Positions 1-8,020 of a DNA stretch of 42,929 bases are shown in pieces (position 1 is the first letter of the stretch; each line of letters opens with the position of its first letter). The stretch is taken from contig CAKZRU010000035.1 in assembly GCA_937146725.1 (NCBI GenBank), forward strand, positions 1 to 42,929, written 5' to 3'. This DNA comes from an uncultured Myxococcales bacterium (GTDB lineage: Bacteria > Myxococcota_A > Bradymonadia > UBA7976 > VGTA01). The notes under the pieces were generated by a model. The model searched no databases and was not told where the DNA came from. It saw nothing but the letters and a program-made list of their open reading frames with translations. Position numbers and translations under genes: made by a program.

Positions 1-2
1 TT

Positions 3-2678
3 GGCGCATCGGAGCTTCAAATTGAAACCGGAAAGTTGGCTAAGCTCACTAATTCTGTTTTGGTGACTATGGGCGAAACGGTAGTTCTCGTTACCTCTAC
101 CGGTGCAAGTTCGGCCCGACCAGGTACTAATTTTCTCCCGTTAACCTGCGAATTCATTGAGAAAAAGTACAGCGCAGGAAAGATCCCAGGTGGATATCAC
201 AAGCGTGAAACACGTCCAGGTCCTGATGAAATATTGAATGCAAGACTCATCGATCGCCCTATGAGACCACTTTTTCCTAAGACTTGGCGAGCCGATATCC
301 AGATCATTGCGACCGTTTTAAGCTTCGATCAAGAAAATGATCCGGCAATTTGTGCGATTGTAGGTGCCTCGGCTGCGACCTGTATTAGTGCCATTCCTTT
401 TGACGGCCCTATGGCAGGATGTCGCGTTTGCTTAATCGATGGTGAGTACGTAATCAACCCAACATATGCCGAGCAAGAAAATGCAAAGCTAAACTTGATT
501 GTAGCGGCGACTGCGGATGCCGTAACCATGGTTGAGGGTGAAGGTGCTGAAGCCAGCGAAGAAGAAATGCTTGATGCAATTCTTGCTGCTCATGAAGCGA
601 TTAAGCCGATCATTAAGCTTCAAGCTAAGCTTGCGAATAAGGTGGGCCTTGAAAAGTTAGTGTCTGAACCAAGCTTTATTGATGCAACGCTTTATGAAAA
701 AGTGGTTGATCTATCTATTGAAGAACTTGATGCAACTCTGCCTAACGACAATAAAGCTGAGCGAAAAGCTAGCCTAAAAGCGATCACAAAGTCAGTAACA
801 AATACGATCATCGAGGAAGATGAGAGCTATGCAGGTCGTGAAGACGAAATTAGTGAGTATATTGAAGATGTATATCGTAGTGTTGTTCGTACCCGAGTGG
901 TTGAAACTCGTGAGCGTATGGACGGTCGTCGTCTAAATGAAATCAGACCGATTTGGTGTGAGACTGATACTTTACCTCGTACCCACGGAAGTGCTGTATT
1001 TACGCGCGGTGAAACACAAGCTTTGGCGACTGTCACACTTGGTACCAAACGTGATGAACAGCGTATTGATGCACTCACAGGTGACTATTTTGAAAAATTT
1101 ATGCTTCATTACAATTTTCCGCCCTTTTGCACGGGCGAATCTAAGCCTTTGAGAGGTACGAGTAGGCGCGAAATTGGACATGGTAACTTGGCAACTCGCG
1201 GTGTTAGAGCAATCTTGCCAGCCCATGAAGATTTCTCATATACCATTCGTTTGGTCAGTGAAGTTCTTGAGTCCAATGGTAGTAGTTCCATGGCGACGGT
1301 ATGTTCATCATCGATGGCGCTTATGGCGGCAGGTGTACCTACCACGAAGCAGGTAGCTGGTATTGCCATGGGACTCATCGAAGAAGATGGTAAGGTTGCT
1401 GTTCTAAGTGACATACTCGGCGACGAGGATCATTTGGGCGATATGGATTTTAAGGTTGTGGGAACTCGCGAGGGTATCACGGCGATCCAAATGGACATTA
1501 AAATCAAAGGACTTAAGCGATCTATTCTTGAGCAGGCTCTTGAGCAGGCTCGTAAGGGTCGCTTACATATCCTTAAAGAGATGGATAAGTGCATCAAGCA
1601 ACCTCGTAAAGAGTTGGGGCAATACTCTCCTCGTATCGTTCATGTTCAAGTCAGTCCTGACCGAGTTCGCGATGTCATCGGACCGGGAGGACGTGTAATC
1701 CGTGGACTCAGCGAGCAAAGTGGCTGTGCAATTGAAGTTGCTGACGATGGTACTGTCACCATTTCTGGTGTCGGTGAGGAAAGCGTTAATAAGGCTAAGT
1801 TCCTAATTGAGCAATTGACCCAAGAGCCAGAAGCCGGCCAAGACTACGAAGGAATCGTTAAAAGTATCGTAGATTTCGGGCTTTTTGTGGAAATTATCCC
1901 AGGACAAGAAGGTCTTTTACATGTTTCTGAAATTGGCACTCCACGTGGCAGTGATCTGAATGACTTCTTTGAGGTCGGTGATGAGATTAATGTTCGCTGT
2001 ACTGAGGTGAATAACGGTAAGATTCGTCTAACCATAAAAGATGTAGATGGCAATGGGGATCAATTTGATAACATCCAAAGTCAAAGTGGACCAAAGGCTG
2101 AAGTTGGTGGAACCTACGAAGGCTCAGTAAAGCGTGTAATGGACTACGGTATCTTCGTAAATTTCGCAGGTACTGATGGTTTAGCCCACCATTCCCGTAT
2201 TCAGGGTGTTGCTCGTCATGAGATCGCCTCAACCTTTGCCGAAGGTGATGATGTTGAGGTCACCGTACAAGAGATTACGCCTGAAGGTAAAATCTCATTG
2301 AGTATTGGTGAGCCTGAGGAAGCTGATGAGGAAAGCAAACCAGAGCGTTCTACACGCAAAGAGCGTCCGGCTCGCAAAGAGCGTCCGACTCGCAAAGAGC
2401 CTGAGGTGCAAGAGGAGTATGATGACGATGAGGATCTTGAGATCCAAGTAGGGAAGATTTATCTAGGCACAGTGAGCAATCTTAAGCCATACGGATGTTT
2501 TGTCGATCTAGCTGAGGGCGTTACTGGACTATGTCACCTACAAGAGCTTGCTGACTATCAGTTTGATAGCATCGAGGAAGTTGTGGAGATTGGCGAAGAA
2601 ATTTATGTAAAGGTTGTAGATATTTCGCGAGACGGAAAAATACGCCTAAGTCGTAAAGAAGCTCTAAACGAAGATTAA
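3..2678 (+). CDS. pnp: Polyribonucleotide nucleotidyltransferase (PNPase), 5'-truncated, three S1 domains
   Basis: PNPase degrades RNA 3' to 5' by phosphorolysis, usually in the degradosome. The reading frame is open from base 3 (GASELQIETGKLAK), so the true start lies before the window; the TTG at 36 is internal. The first RNase PH domain is followed by an alpha-helical region and a second RNase PH domain with FCTGES, SRREIGHGNLA and the catalytic DEDHLGDMDFK segment (about 1420-1455). A KH domain with GPGG follows at about 1635-1830. The usual enzyme has a single C-terminal S1 domain and about 700 residues. Here there are three S1-like domains: about 1840-2045 (YEGIVKSIVDFGLFVE), 2098-2310 (YEGSVKRVMDYGIFVNF) and 2446-2675 (YLGTVSNLKPYGCFVDL). 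The third is reached through a charged linker built of three 18-bp repeats (2343-2396, ERSTRK/ERPARK/ERPTRK). Family identity is certain; the extra S1 domains are read directly from the sequence. Confidence 0.97.
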   Translation, partial: GASELQIETGKLAKLTNSVLVTMGETVVLVTSTGASSARPGTNFLPLTCEFIEKKYSAGKIPGGYHKRETRPGPDEILNARLIDRPMRPLFPKTWRADIQIIATVLSFDQENDPAICAIVGASAATCISAIPFDGPMAGCRVCLIDGEYVINPTYAEQENAKLNLIVAATADAVTMVEGEGAEASEEEMLDAILAAHEAIKPIIKLQAKLANKVGLEKLVSEPSFIDATLYEKVVDLSIEELDATLPNDNKAERKASLKAITKSVTNTIIEEDESYAGREDEISEYIEDVYRSVVRTRVVETRERMDGRRLNEIRPIWCETDTLPRTHGSAVFTRGETQALATVTLGTKRDEQRIDALTGDYFEKFMLHYNFPPFCTGESKPLRGTSRREIGHGNLATRGVRAILPAHEDFSYTIRLVSEVLESNGSSSMATVCSSSMALMAAGVPTTKQVAGIAMGLIEEDGKVAVLSDILGDEDHLGDMDFKVVGTREGITAIQMDIKIKGLKRSILEQALEQARKGRLHILKEMDKCIKQPRKELGQYSPRIVHVQVSPDRVRDVIGPGGRVIRGLSEQSGCAIEVADDGTVTISGVGEESVNKAKFLIEQLTQEPEAGQDYEGIVKSIVDFGLFVEIIPGQEGLLHVSEIGTPRGSDLNDFFEVGDEINVRCTEVNNGKIRLTIKDVDGNGDQFDNIQSQSGPKAEVGGTYEGSVKRVMDYGIFVNFAGTDGLAHHSRIQGVARHEIASTFAEGDDVEVTVQEITPEGKISLSIGEPEEADEESKPERSTRKERPARKERPTRKEPEVQEEYDDDEDLEIQVGKIYLGTVSNLKPYGCFVDLAEGVTGLCHLQELADYQFDSIEEVVEIGEEIYVKVVDISRDGKIRLSRKEALNED
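2343..2396 (+). repeat. Three 18-bp in-frame repeats in the pnp linker
   Basis: Units at 2343-2360, 2361-2378 and 2379-2396 encode ERSTRK, ERPARK and ERPTRK. The last two differ at one base. They form a basic stretch followed by an acidic one (EEYDDDEDLE) between S1 domains two and three, probably a flexible RNA- or protein-binding linker. Confidence 0.85.
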
Positions 2679-2705
2679 TACTGATCTTATTGTATTGAAT
2701 CTTCT

Positions 2706-2741
2706 CTGAGCGAACTTAGCCTAAAGCTAAGATTCGCTCAG
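2706..2741. terminator. Strong hairpin between convergent pnp and histidine kinase genes
   Basis: CTGAGCGAA (2706-2714) pairs with TTCGCTCAG (2733-2741), and CTTAGC (2715-2720) pairs with GCTAAG (2726-2731). This leaves a 5-nt loop and one bulged A, so the stem is 15 bp. It lies 28 bases after the pnp stop and just beyond the kinase stop, so it could serve both genes. No T-run follows on either strand, so termination may be Rho-assisted, or the hairpin may be a 3'-end stabiliser. Confidence 0.55.
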
Positions 2742-2744
2742 AAA

Positions 2745-4241
2745 TTAGCTTAGAGGCAGGTAGATAGAAAACACACAACCACCACCTGCCTCACCATAGC
2801 GCTCTTTGCGCCAAGCTTCATCAAGCTCAATGCTGCCCGATTGGGCTTTGACAAGTTGTTGTACCATAGACAGGCCTAATCCGGTGCCTTGTGGCTTGGT
2901 ACTAAAGAAGGGCTCAAATACCTTTTGCTGATGCTTTTTAGGTATACCTATGCCATTGTCTTCGATTGTGACTTTTGCGCATCCACCACCCGTTCTGATG
3001 CTTATTTTAATAAAGCCTCCACTTGTTTCCAGAGCCTCACATGCATTTCGGATCAGATTGATCATAGCGGAGCGAAGTTGGTTGGCATCAGCTTTGACCA
3101 ATCTAGGTACGGGATCTGGGTCAAGGGTGAGAACCACATTAAAGCGCTCGGTTTCGGCTCGGCTAAAGTCGATGATATCTTGACACAATACATTGAGATC
3201 TAAATCATCAAGTTCCGGAGGAGGGATGCGAGCATAGCGTAGATATTCTTCGGTAATTCCCTTTAAACGTTCGATTTCACGAGAAATATCACTCAGTAAG
3301 GAGCTCAGTTCTTTTTGCTTAAGCTCTTCTAAACCTAAGTCAACGATTTCTTCATCCAACAGCTCCGCATTTAAGCCAATCGATGCTAATGGATTTCGTA
3401 ACTCATGGGTAATTTGGGCCGACAGATGACCTGCGGCTGCTAAACTTGCCTCTTGTAAGCGCCTTTGTTGCTCACTTAAAAGTTGAGAATCGCGCATTTC
3501 GATCGCTGAAGCCATTTGGTTGAGGGCCGTGGCTAATTGGGCAAACTCTTCTGAACCGGTTGCTTGTATGCGATATCCATAATCGCCCTCTCTAAAAGCG
3601 GTAACCCCCTCGGTAAGCCCTTGAAGCGGTTTAATGAGTCGAGATAAATAAAGAATGAATACCAGGCCGAGAACAGAGGAGAGCGAGGTAAACAAAAGGG
3701 CTGAATAGAGTGCTTCGGCCTCGATTTGCTCTTGATGCTGGGCTTCGGCTTCATTTAAATGGGTCAGCCTTTGATTTAACTCATCTATCGAAACGATCCA
3801 AGCTTGCCAACGTTTGGTCGATACAGAGGGCTTGTTTTGCGCGTTTTTGGCATATTGTGCAAACTCGGCTTCGAGTTGAACATAAGTCGCTAGCAAAGAG
3901 CGACCATAGCGCTGTAGTTTTTCGATTTGAGGTGGATACTTAAGAGCTTCAAGTCGAATAAGGCTTTCGCTTAAGCGTGCGTTTAATCCAGCAAATCGTA
4001 CCGATATGACCCGCTCTCTTTGCTCGCTTTCCAAGCGTTCCCAACGCTTAAGTAAGCCCTCGATCATTTCGGCCTCACGCCGAAGCTCTCTAAAAGAATC
4101 CGGCAAAGCGGAGAGCGAACTTTGCATCACAGAGACACGTCCTAAGACTTGGTTGAGTCTTTGAGCGCTATACAGAGTATTCACCGCAAATAAAGTGATC
4201 AGCAAAAGCATTGGGGCAAGTATTTTAGCGGATAAACTCAT
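2745..4241 (-). CDS. HAMP-domain sensor histidine kinase
   Basis: A membrane two-component sensor of 498 residues. An N-terminal transmembrane helix (ILAPMLLLITLFAVNTL) is followed by a mainly helical periplasmic sensor region of about 150 residues rich in Glu, Leu and Arg. A second helix (LLFTSLSSVLGLVFILYL) leads into a HAMP linker, then a HisKA domain with the phospho-acceptor in ITHELRNPLASIG. The HATPase_c domain has the N-box NLIRNACEAL, G1 DNGIGIP, F-box FEPFFSTK and G2 GTGLGLSMV. All catalytic motifs are intact. The sensor region matches no named domain that I recognise. The gene starts 15 bases after the DUF4286 gene on the same strand, so the two are probably co-transcribed. No response regulator lies nearby, so its partner is elsewhere. 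Confidence 0.92.
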   Translation of the reverse strand: MSLSAKILAPMLLLITLFAVNTLYSAQRLNQVLGRVSVMQSSLSALPDSFRELRREAEMIEGLLKRWERLESEQRERVISVRFAGLNARLSESLIRLEALKYPPQIEKLQRYGRSLLATYVQLEAEFAQYAKNAQNKPSVSTKRWQAWIVSIDELNQRLTHLNEAEAQHQEQIEAEALYSALLFTSLSSVLGLVFILYLSRLIKPLQGLTEGVTAFREGDYGYRIQATGSEEFAQLATALNQMASAIEMRDSQLLSEQQRRLQEASLAAAGHLSAQITHELRNPLASIGLNAELLDEEIVDLGLEELKQKELSSLLSDISREIERLKGITEEYLRYARIPPPELDDLDLNVLCQDIIDFSRAETERFNVVLTLDPDPVPRLVKADANQLRSAMINLIRNACEALETSGGFIKISIRTGGGCAKVTIEDNGIGIPKKHQQKVFEPFFSTKPQGTGLGLSMVQQLVKAQSGSIELDEAWRKERYGEAGGGCVFSIYLPLS

Positions 4242-4256
4242 GTTTGAGCCCTTGGT

Positions 4257-4625
4257 TTATTGTGCATCTGAGGTAAAAGACCAGGCCCAACCTAAGCTTC
4301 TGCTAAACTCAATTCCTCCCAATTCTTGTGCTAAGGCAATCCCTTCTTCTCTAAGTTTGGGCGCACCTTCTTTTTCATACTGTTCAAACTCAGCCTTACT
4401 TTTAAACCAATACACACTTAAAACTTGAGGTAGAGAGTTTCCATCGTTTTCAAGCATGACCACCTCGGCAGATTGGGCCCAATGACATACCGCTTGCACA
4501 TGACCGTCAAAGAGCCATGCTAAATAGCGATCTAAGGCCTTTTGGTTTTTAAGAGTGGCTTTTACTTGATAACGCCATTGGGCTTGAGTTTGATGCGTGG
4601 CTAAAAATTGACTATATGTACTCAT
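4257..4625 (-). CDS. DUF4286-like small protein
   Basis: A 122-residue cytoplasmic protein without signal peptide or membrane helix. The pattern LDRYLAWLFDGHVQAV, then a variable strand, then VLSVYWFKSKAEFEQYEKEGAPKLREEG matches the DUF4286 family, small proteins with a dimeric alpha/beta-barrel-like fold and no settled function. The start ATG is preceded at good spacing by AGGAGA, part of a tandemly duplicated 14-bp unit (4632-4659). It lies upstream of the histidine kinase with a 15-base gap, suggesting co-expression. The family assignment rests on remembered pattern similarity and is moderately firm; function is unknown. Confidence 0.65.
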   Translation of the reverse strand: MSTYSQFLATHQTQAQWRYQVKATLKNQKALDRYLAWLFDGHVQAVCHWAQSAEVVMLENDGNSLPQVLSVYWFKSKAEFEQYEKEGAPKLREEGIALAQELGGIEFSRSLGWAWSFTSDAQ

Positions 4626-4631
4626 AGATGC

Positions 4632-4659
4632 TCTCCTAAGTAATCTCTCCTAAGTCATC
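4632..4659 (-). repeat. Duplicated Shine-Dalgarno unit before the DUF4286 gene
   Basis: Two near-identical 14-bp units (4632-4645 and 4646-4659) each contain CTTAGGAGA on the minus strand. The proximal AGGAG sits about 7 bases before the ATG at 4625. The distal copy is a spare ribosome-binding sequence 14 bases further upstream. A polymerase-slippage duplication is the simplest origin. Confidence 0.6.
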
Positions 4660-4684
4660 AAAGCGATAACGAAAGCCATAGTCT

Positions 4685-5023
4685 ATGAAATACTGCTCTT
4701 TAATCAAGCAAGGTTTAATCAAGCAAGGTTTAATCAAGCAACTTGCTCGAGCGAGCTCTTGGCTAGTGGGCATTATGTTGGTGATCAGCCTTGTAGGCTG
4801 TCAACAGAAGCCAAGTCAGCACAATCCAAGTCAGCACAATCAGCCCGCCATTGAACAAGAGAAGGACAAGAGAGACAATCAGCCGCTTTGTAAAAAGATT
4901 GGGGAGCGCTGTCGTTTGCGTCCGGGCGTCTTAGGCGTATGTAGCCCAAGTTCAAGTCAGCCAAATCACGAACTCATTCAGCAAATCGCGCCCAATCCTT
5001 TGCACTGCACACCACAGCATTAA
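4685..5023 (+). CDS. Small Cys-containing lipoprotein with repeat-expanded N-region
   Basis: A 112-residue predicted lipoprotein. The hydrophobic stretch WLVGIMLVISLVGC ends in a lipobox with the acylated Cys at about residue 39. Ahead of it the positively charged n-region is unusually long, because a 15-bp unit encoding LIKQG is repeated three times (4700-4744). Just after the lipobox a second 15-bp unit encoding PSQHN is present twice (4811-4840). The mature part contains LCKKIGERCRLRPGVLGVC and a final HC, giving four conserved-looking Cys residues that could form disulfides in the envelope. No family is recognised. It is divergent from the DUF4286 gene. Confidence 0.7.
   Translation: MKYCSLIKQGLIKQGLIKQLARASSWLVGIMLVISLVGCQQKPSQHNPSQHNQPAIEQEKDKRDNQPLCKKIGERCRLRPGVLGVCSPSSSQPNHELIQQIAPNPLHCTPQH
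4700..4840 (+). repeat. Two 15-bp tandem repeat sets in the small lipoprotein gene
   Basis: TTAATCAAGCAAGGT occurs at 4700-4714 and 4715-4729, with a third partial copy from 4730. CCAAGTCAGCACAAT occurs at 4811-4825 and 4826-4840. Both sets keep the reading frame and flank the signal-peptide core. Confidence 0.85.
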
Positions 5024-5045
5024 TTAAATGTTTGCCTTATTGAAC

Positions 5046-5423
5046 TCAAGCTCTATTAAACTCAAGCCAACGCTTACCCAACTTGAGTTTTAGTACACCT
5101 TGCTTATGCAGCTTATTCAGCAAGCGAAACTCATAACAGCGAGAAGATAGATCTAAAAAAAAGCATAAACGCTGTTCTTTAGACCACCAATAGCCTTTGA
5201 GATCTTGCTTGAGTGTACCCTTAAATCTAGTCATCAGTACACCTTGCTTTAAAACAAGCTCTCCCTGAGCAGTTAAGGTAAAGCTTAAAGTCCCGCTTTG
5301 CCAAATCCCTTGTAAAAGTTCAGGTTTAGAGAACTCTTGAGGATTAGCATAAGCATGGGTGCATAAATGAGCCTGAAGCAAGCTAAGCATAACAACTAGA
5401 CCAAAGCTAAGCCTCGTTTTCAT
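5046..5423 (-). CDS. Small secreted hypothetical protein
   Basis: A 125-residue protein with a Sec signal peptide (MKTRLSFGLVVMLSLLQAHLCTHAYA, cleavage after AYA). The mature part is about 100 residues, beta-rich and basic, with two Cys residues (RLCFFLDLSSRCYEF) that may pair. It starts 6 bases after the thiolase stop on the same strand, so it is probably co-transcribed with it, although no strong ribosome-binding site is visible. The pattern QGIWQSGTLSFTLTAQGELVLK suggests a small lipocalin-like or META-type barrel, but I do not recognise a family and give no function. Confidence 0.7.
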   Translation of the reverse strand: MKTRLSFGLVVMLSLLQAHLCTHAYANPQEFSKPELLQGIWQSGTLSFTLTAQGELVLKQGVLMTRFKGTLKQDLKGYWWSKEQRLCFFLDLSSRCYEFRLLNKLHKQGVLKLKLGKRWLEFNRA

Positions 5424-5428
5424 TTACT

Positions 5429-6604
5429 TTAGGCTTCGACTAACACTGCCACAGCTTCACCACCACCAATACAAAGACTAGCTACACCACGTTTGGCGTT
5501 TTGATCTTTCATTGTATGCAGCAAAGTGACCAATATACGGGCGCCAGACGCACCTATCGGATGACCCAAAGCAACAGCACCACCACGAACATTCACGCGG
5601 TCGGCAGGCAGCTCAGCAATTTGATTACAGGCTAATGAAACCACAGAGAAAGCCTCATTCACTTCATATAGGTCGATATCATTTGGAGTTAGATTCACCT
5701 TTTCAAAAAGTGATTTCATCGCATAGGCAGGTGCAGTGGTAAACCACTCTGGATCTTGGGCATGCTGTGTGTAAGCTGAGAGCTTGACCATGACTTTCAG
5801 ATTATGCTTTTCTGCATATTCAGCACTGCAAAGCACTAATGCGGCTGCTCCATCATTGATGGAACTGGCATTGGCTGCAGTAATGGTTCCGGTTTTAACA
5901 AAGGCGGGGCGGAGACTTGGGATCTTGTCCGGACGACCCTTGCCGGGTTCCTCATCTTCGCTCACCATGATGGGCTCTCCACGACGTTGAGGAACAGCAA
6001 CAGGTACAATTTCAGCTTTAAAAGAACCAGCTTCTTGAGCTGCCAAAGCACGACGATAGCTTTCAACCGCAAAAGCATCCTGTTCTTCACGGCTGTGTTG
6101 ACGCTCACTGGCGCATAGTTCGGCAGCATTACCCATATGATAATTGTTATATGGGTCCCATAAGCCATCATGTACCATTGAGTCGACAGCTTGTTGATGA
6201 CCCATGCGCATGCCATTACGAGCGGTGGGTAATAGGTACGGCGCTTGAGACATGTTCTCCATACCACCTGCAACAACAATATCAGCATCACCACAACGAA
6301 TGCTTTGAGCCGCCAACATGACTGCTTTTAGGCCAGAACCACACACTTTGTTAATCGTTAAACAAGGCGTTTTGCGAGCAACACCAGCTTTGAGAGCTGC
6401 TTGGCGAGCCGGAGCTTGTCCAACACCAGCAGGCAAAACGCAACCCATGATAACCTCATCTACAGCATCGCTCGCAATCCCTGCTTGTTCCAAGGCGCCT
6501 TTAATTGCTGTAGCGCCTAACTCAGGTCCAGTTACACTCGAAAGAGCACCTTGGAAAGAGCCAATAGGGGTTCTGGCCGCACTTACAATTACAACATCTC
6601 TCAT
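5429..6604 (-). CDS. Acetyl-CoA C-acetyltransferase (biosynthetic-type thiolase)
   Basis: Condenses two acetyl-CoA to acetoacetyl-CoA, or the reverse, feeding polyhydroxybutyrate, ketone-body or isoprenoid routes or ending fatty acid oxidation. Its 391 residues match the family length of about 390. The nucleophile Cys88 is in NKVCGSGLK, the NEAF motif is at 316-319, His348 is in GHPIGASG and the second catalytic Cys378 is in CIGGGEA. All catalytic residues are present. The start (MRDVVIVSAARTPIG) is preceded by AGGAG. No beta-ketothiolase partners (phaB, hbd, crotonase) are nearby, so the pathway cannot be fixed from context. I leave the symbol open because atoB, phaA and thlA types cannot be told apart here. 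Confidence 0.95.
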   Translation of the reverse strand: MRDVVIVSAARTPIGSFQGALSSVTGPELGATAIKGALEQAGIASDAVDEVIMGCVLPAGVGQAPARQAALKAGVARKTPCLTINKVCGSGLKAVMLAAQSIRCGDADIVVAGGMENMSQAPYLLPTARNGMRMGHQQAVDSMVHDGLWDPYNNYHMGNAAELCASERQHSREEQDAFAVESYRRALAAQEAGSFKAEIVPVAVPQRRGEPIMVSEDEEPGKGRPDKIPSLRPAFVKTGTITAANASSINDGAAALVLCSAEYAEKHNLKVMVKLSAYTQHAQDPEWFTTAPAYAMKSLFEKVNLTPNDIDLYEVNEAFSVVSLACNQIAELPADRVNVRGGAVALGHPIGASGARILVTLLHTMKDQNAKRGVASLCIGGGEAVAVLVEA

Positions 6605-6759
6605 CGTTTGCTTCTCCTATTCATAATCATCGATGAATCTAATCAAATTCTCTGATGCACTTTAACTTTACCAAAGATGAGGTGCATCAAGAATAAGACT
6701 TGCTTGAGCAAGCTACATACATCAAGCGCAATGAGCAAGATCAACATGTGGAGTCTAAC

Positions 6760-7215
6760 TCAATTAAAGCGTGTAAATAATGCCTGTGGATCAGACATGG
6801 ACTTAAACTCTAAGGTATTGCCACTTGGGTCTTGGATAAAAAATGTGGACTGTGCTCCGGGCGTTCCCTGAAAGCGCACACAAGGTTTAATCAAAAACTT
6901 CATATTTGCTTTCTGTAGGCGTTCTGCTAACTCAAGCCACTCTTGATACGGTAAAACTAGACCAAAATGCCTAACCGGAACTTGCTGCCCATCAACTAAA
7001 GAGCAGTCTTGATCTTGTGATTTGGACTCGTTGACTAAATGGGCCACGATTTGGTGGCCATAGAGATTAAAATCGATCCACTCAGCAGAAGAACGACCCT
7101 CGGGGCAGGCCAAGATGGTTCCATAAAAGTGACGGCTTTCTTCTAGGTTATTCACCGGAAATGCTAAGTGAAAAGGATATAAGGCTGATGTTTTTTGTAA
7201 TTCTGATGTGCTCAT
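6760..7215 (-). CDS. VOC (glyoxalase/dioxygenase superfamily) protein
   Basis: A 151-residue cytoplasmic protein of the vicinal-oxygen-chelate fold. It opens with FHLAFPVNNLEESRHFYGTIL, continues with CPEGRSSAEWIDFNLYGHQIVAHL and ends with FFIQDPSGNTLEFK. Likely metal ligands are His16, His83 (VRHFGLVL) and Glu136. The conserved GRSS-WIDF-GHQIVAHL block is typical of a widespread VOC subfamily whose substrate is not known to me. It stands alone, divergent from the P-loop protein at 7287. Substrate unassigned. Confidence 0.85.
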   Translation of the reverse strand: MSTSELQKTSALYPFHLAFPVNNLEESRHFYGTILACPEGRSSAEWIDFNLYGHQIVAHLVNESKSQDQDCSLVDGQQVPVRHFGLVLPYQEWLELAERLQKANMKFLIKPCVRFQGTPGAQSTFFIQDPSGNTLEFKSMSDPQALFTRFN

Positions 7216-7286
7216 AAATGATCAAATCACTTTCATTGACTTACCAATATTGAGTAGATACTTGCTTAAGATATGCTAAAGCTTTT

Positions 7287-8000
7287 ATGAACATATGCGC
7301 TAGCCTAAAAGAAAAGAACATGCTCAAGAAGATTCATCAAAGATTAAAGTATATCGGTGCTAAAAAACTAGCGACTCTCAAGATCGGTCTAAAACAGAGT
7401 GGCTTTATCGCCCATCACGGCTTGCAAAGAAATGGCACCAACTTTCTGCTGTTATCTTTGAAGCAAATAGGATGCTCGGTCATCAATGAGTTTGATCCTC
7501 CTCGCAACCAGCCTCAGCATAAGCATTTTCGTTGGTATGCAGATAAAGACCTGATCCCACCTGTTTTAAGCGCTGAATACGGTAATACGTACGCTGCTAA
7601 AAGTATTCTTGAGCTTAATACTCTTTGTCGTTTTCCAAGCGATACCCGACATATCGTGATTTATAAGGCCATGAAGCCGGCTTTAGTTTCCATGCTGAAT
7701 TGGGGGCTTCGTTGTCAATGGTTTGCCACTAAAGAAGAAGCTTTACAGGCTTTACCCGCTTTTAAAGCGGACTATGAGGCCTATTATGAGTTTTGGCAAA
7801 ACCTAGCAACTAAAGAACCTCACATGGTTCAACTGCTTAGTTTTGAAGAATTGCTCGCTAATCATCTGTTGATTATTGAACGACTAAAGCACTTAGGCTT
7901 TGAGCTTGATCAAACCTCAATTAAACTCGACTTTGATGAAATCCCTCAATCACCCAAGGAACGTCGCCAAGTGATTGTTATCGATGATGTGCATTTATAG
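7287..8000 (+). CDS. Sulfotransferase-like P-loop protein
   Basis: A 237-residue basic cytoplasmic protein. HHGLQRNGTNFLLLSLKQIGC (residues 43-63) resembles the 5'-phosphosulfate-binding P-loop of sulfotransferase-like proteins (GLQRSGTN type). Downstream, HIVIYKAMKPALVSML and VQLLSFEELLANHLLIIERLKHLGFEL resemble the 3'-phosphate-binding and dimer regions of that fold. A true sulfotransferase would bind PAPS; the target is unknown. An in-frame ATG at 7320 (MLKKIHQ) is an alternative start, and neither start has a strong Shine-Dalgarno. It is divergent from the VOC gene. The fold call is moderate and enzymatic activity is inferred only. Confidence 0.6.
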   Translation: MNICASLKEKNMLKKIHQRLKYIGAKKLATLKIGLKQSGFIAHHGLQRNGTNFLLLSLKQIGCSVINEFDPPRNQPQHKHFRWYADKDLIPPVLSAEYGNTYAAKSILELNTLCRFPSDTRHIVIYKAMKPALVSMLNWGLRCQWFATKEEALQALPAFKADYEAYYEFWQNLATKEPHMVQLLSFEELLANHLLIIERLKHLGFELDQTSIKLDFDEIPQSPKERRQVIVIDDVHL

Positions 8001-8020
8001 TTAAGATATTTAGGATAGGT

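Noticed and set aside
36..38. TTG at 36 as start of pnp
   Set aside because: The frame is open upstream to base 3 with PNPase-like sequence (ELQIETGKLAK), so the gene begins before the window.
1109..1414. 101-codon antisense frame inside pnp
   Set aside because: It lies wholly within the conserved RNase PH region on the opposite strand and has no recognisable features.
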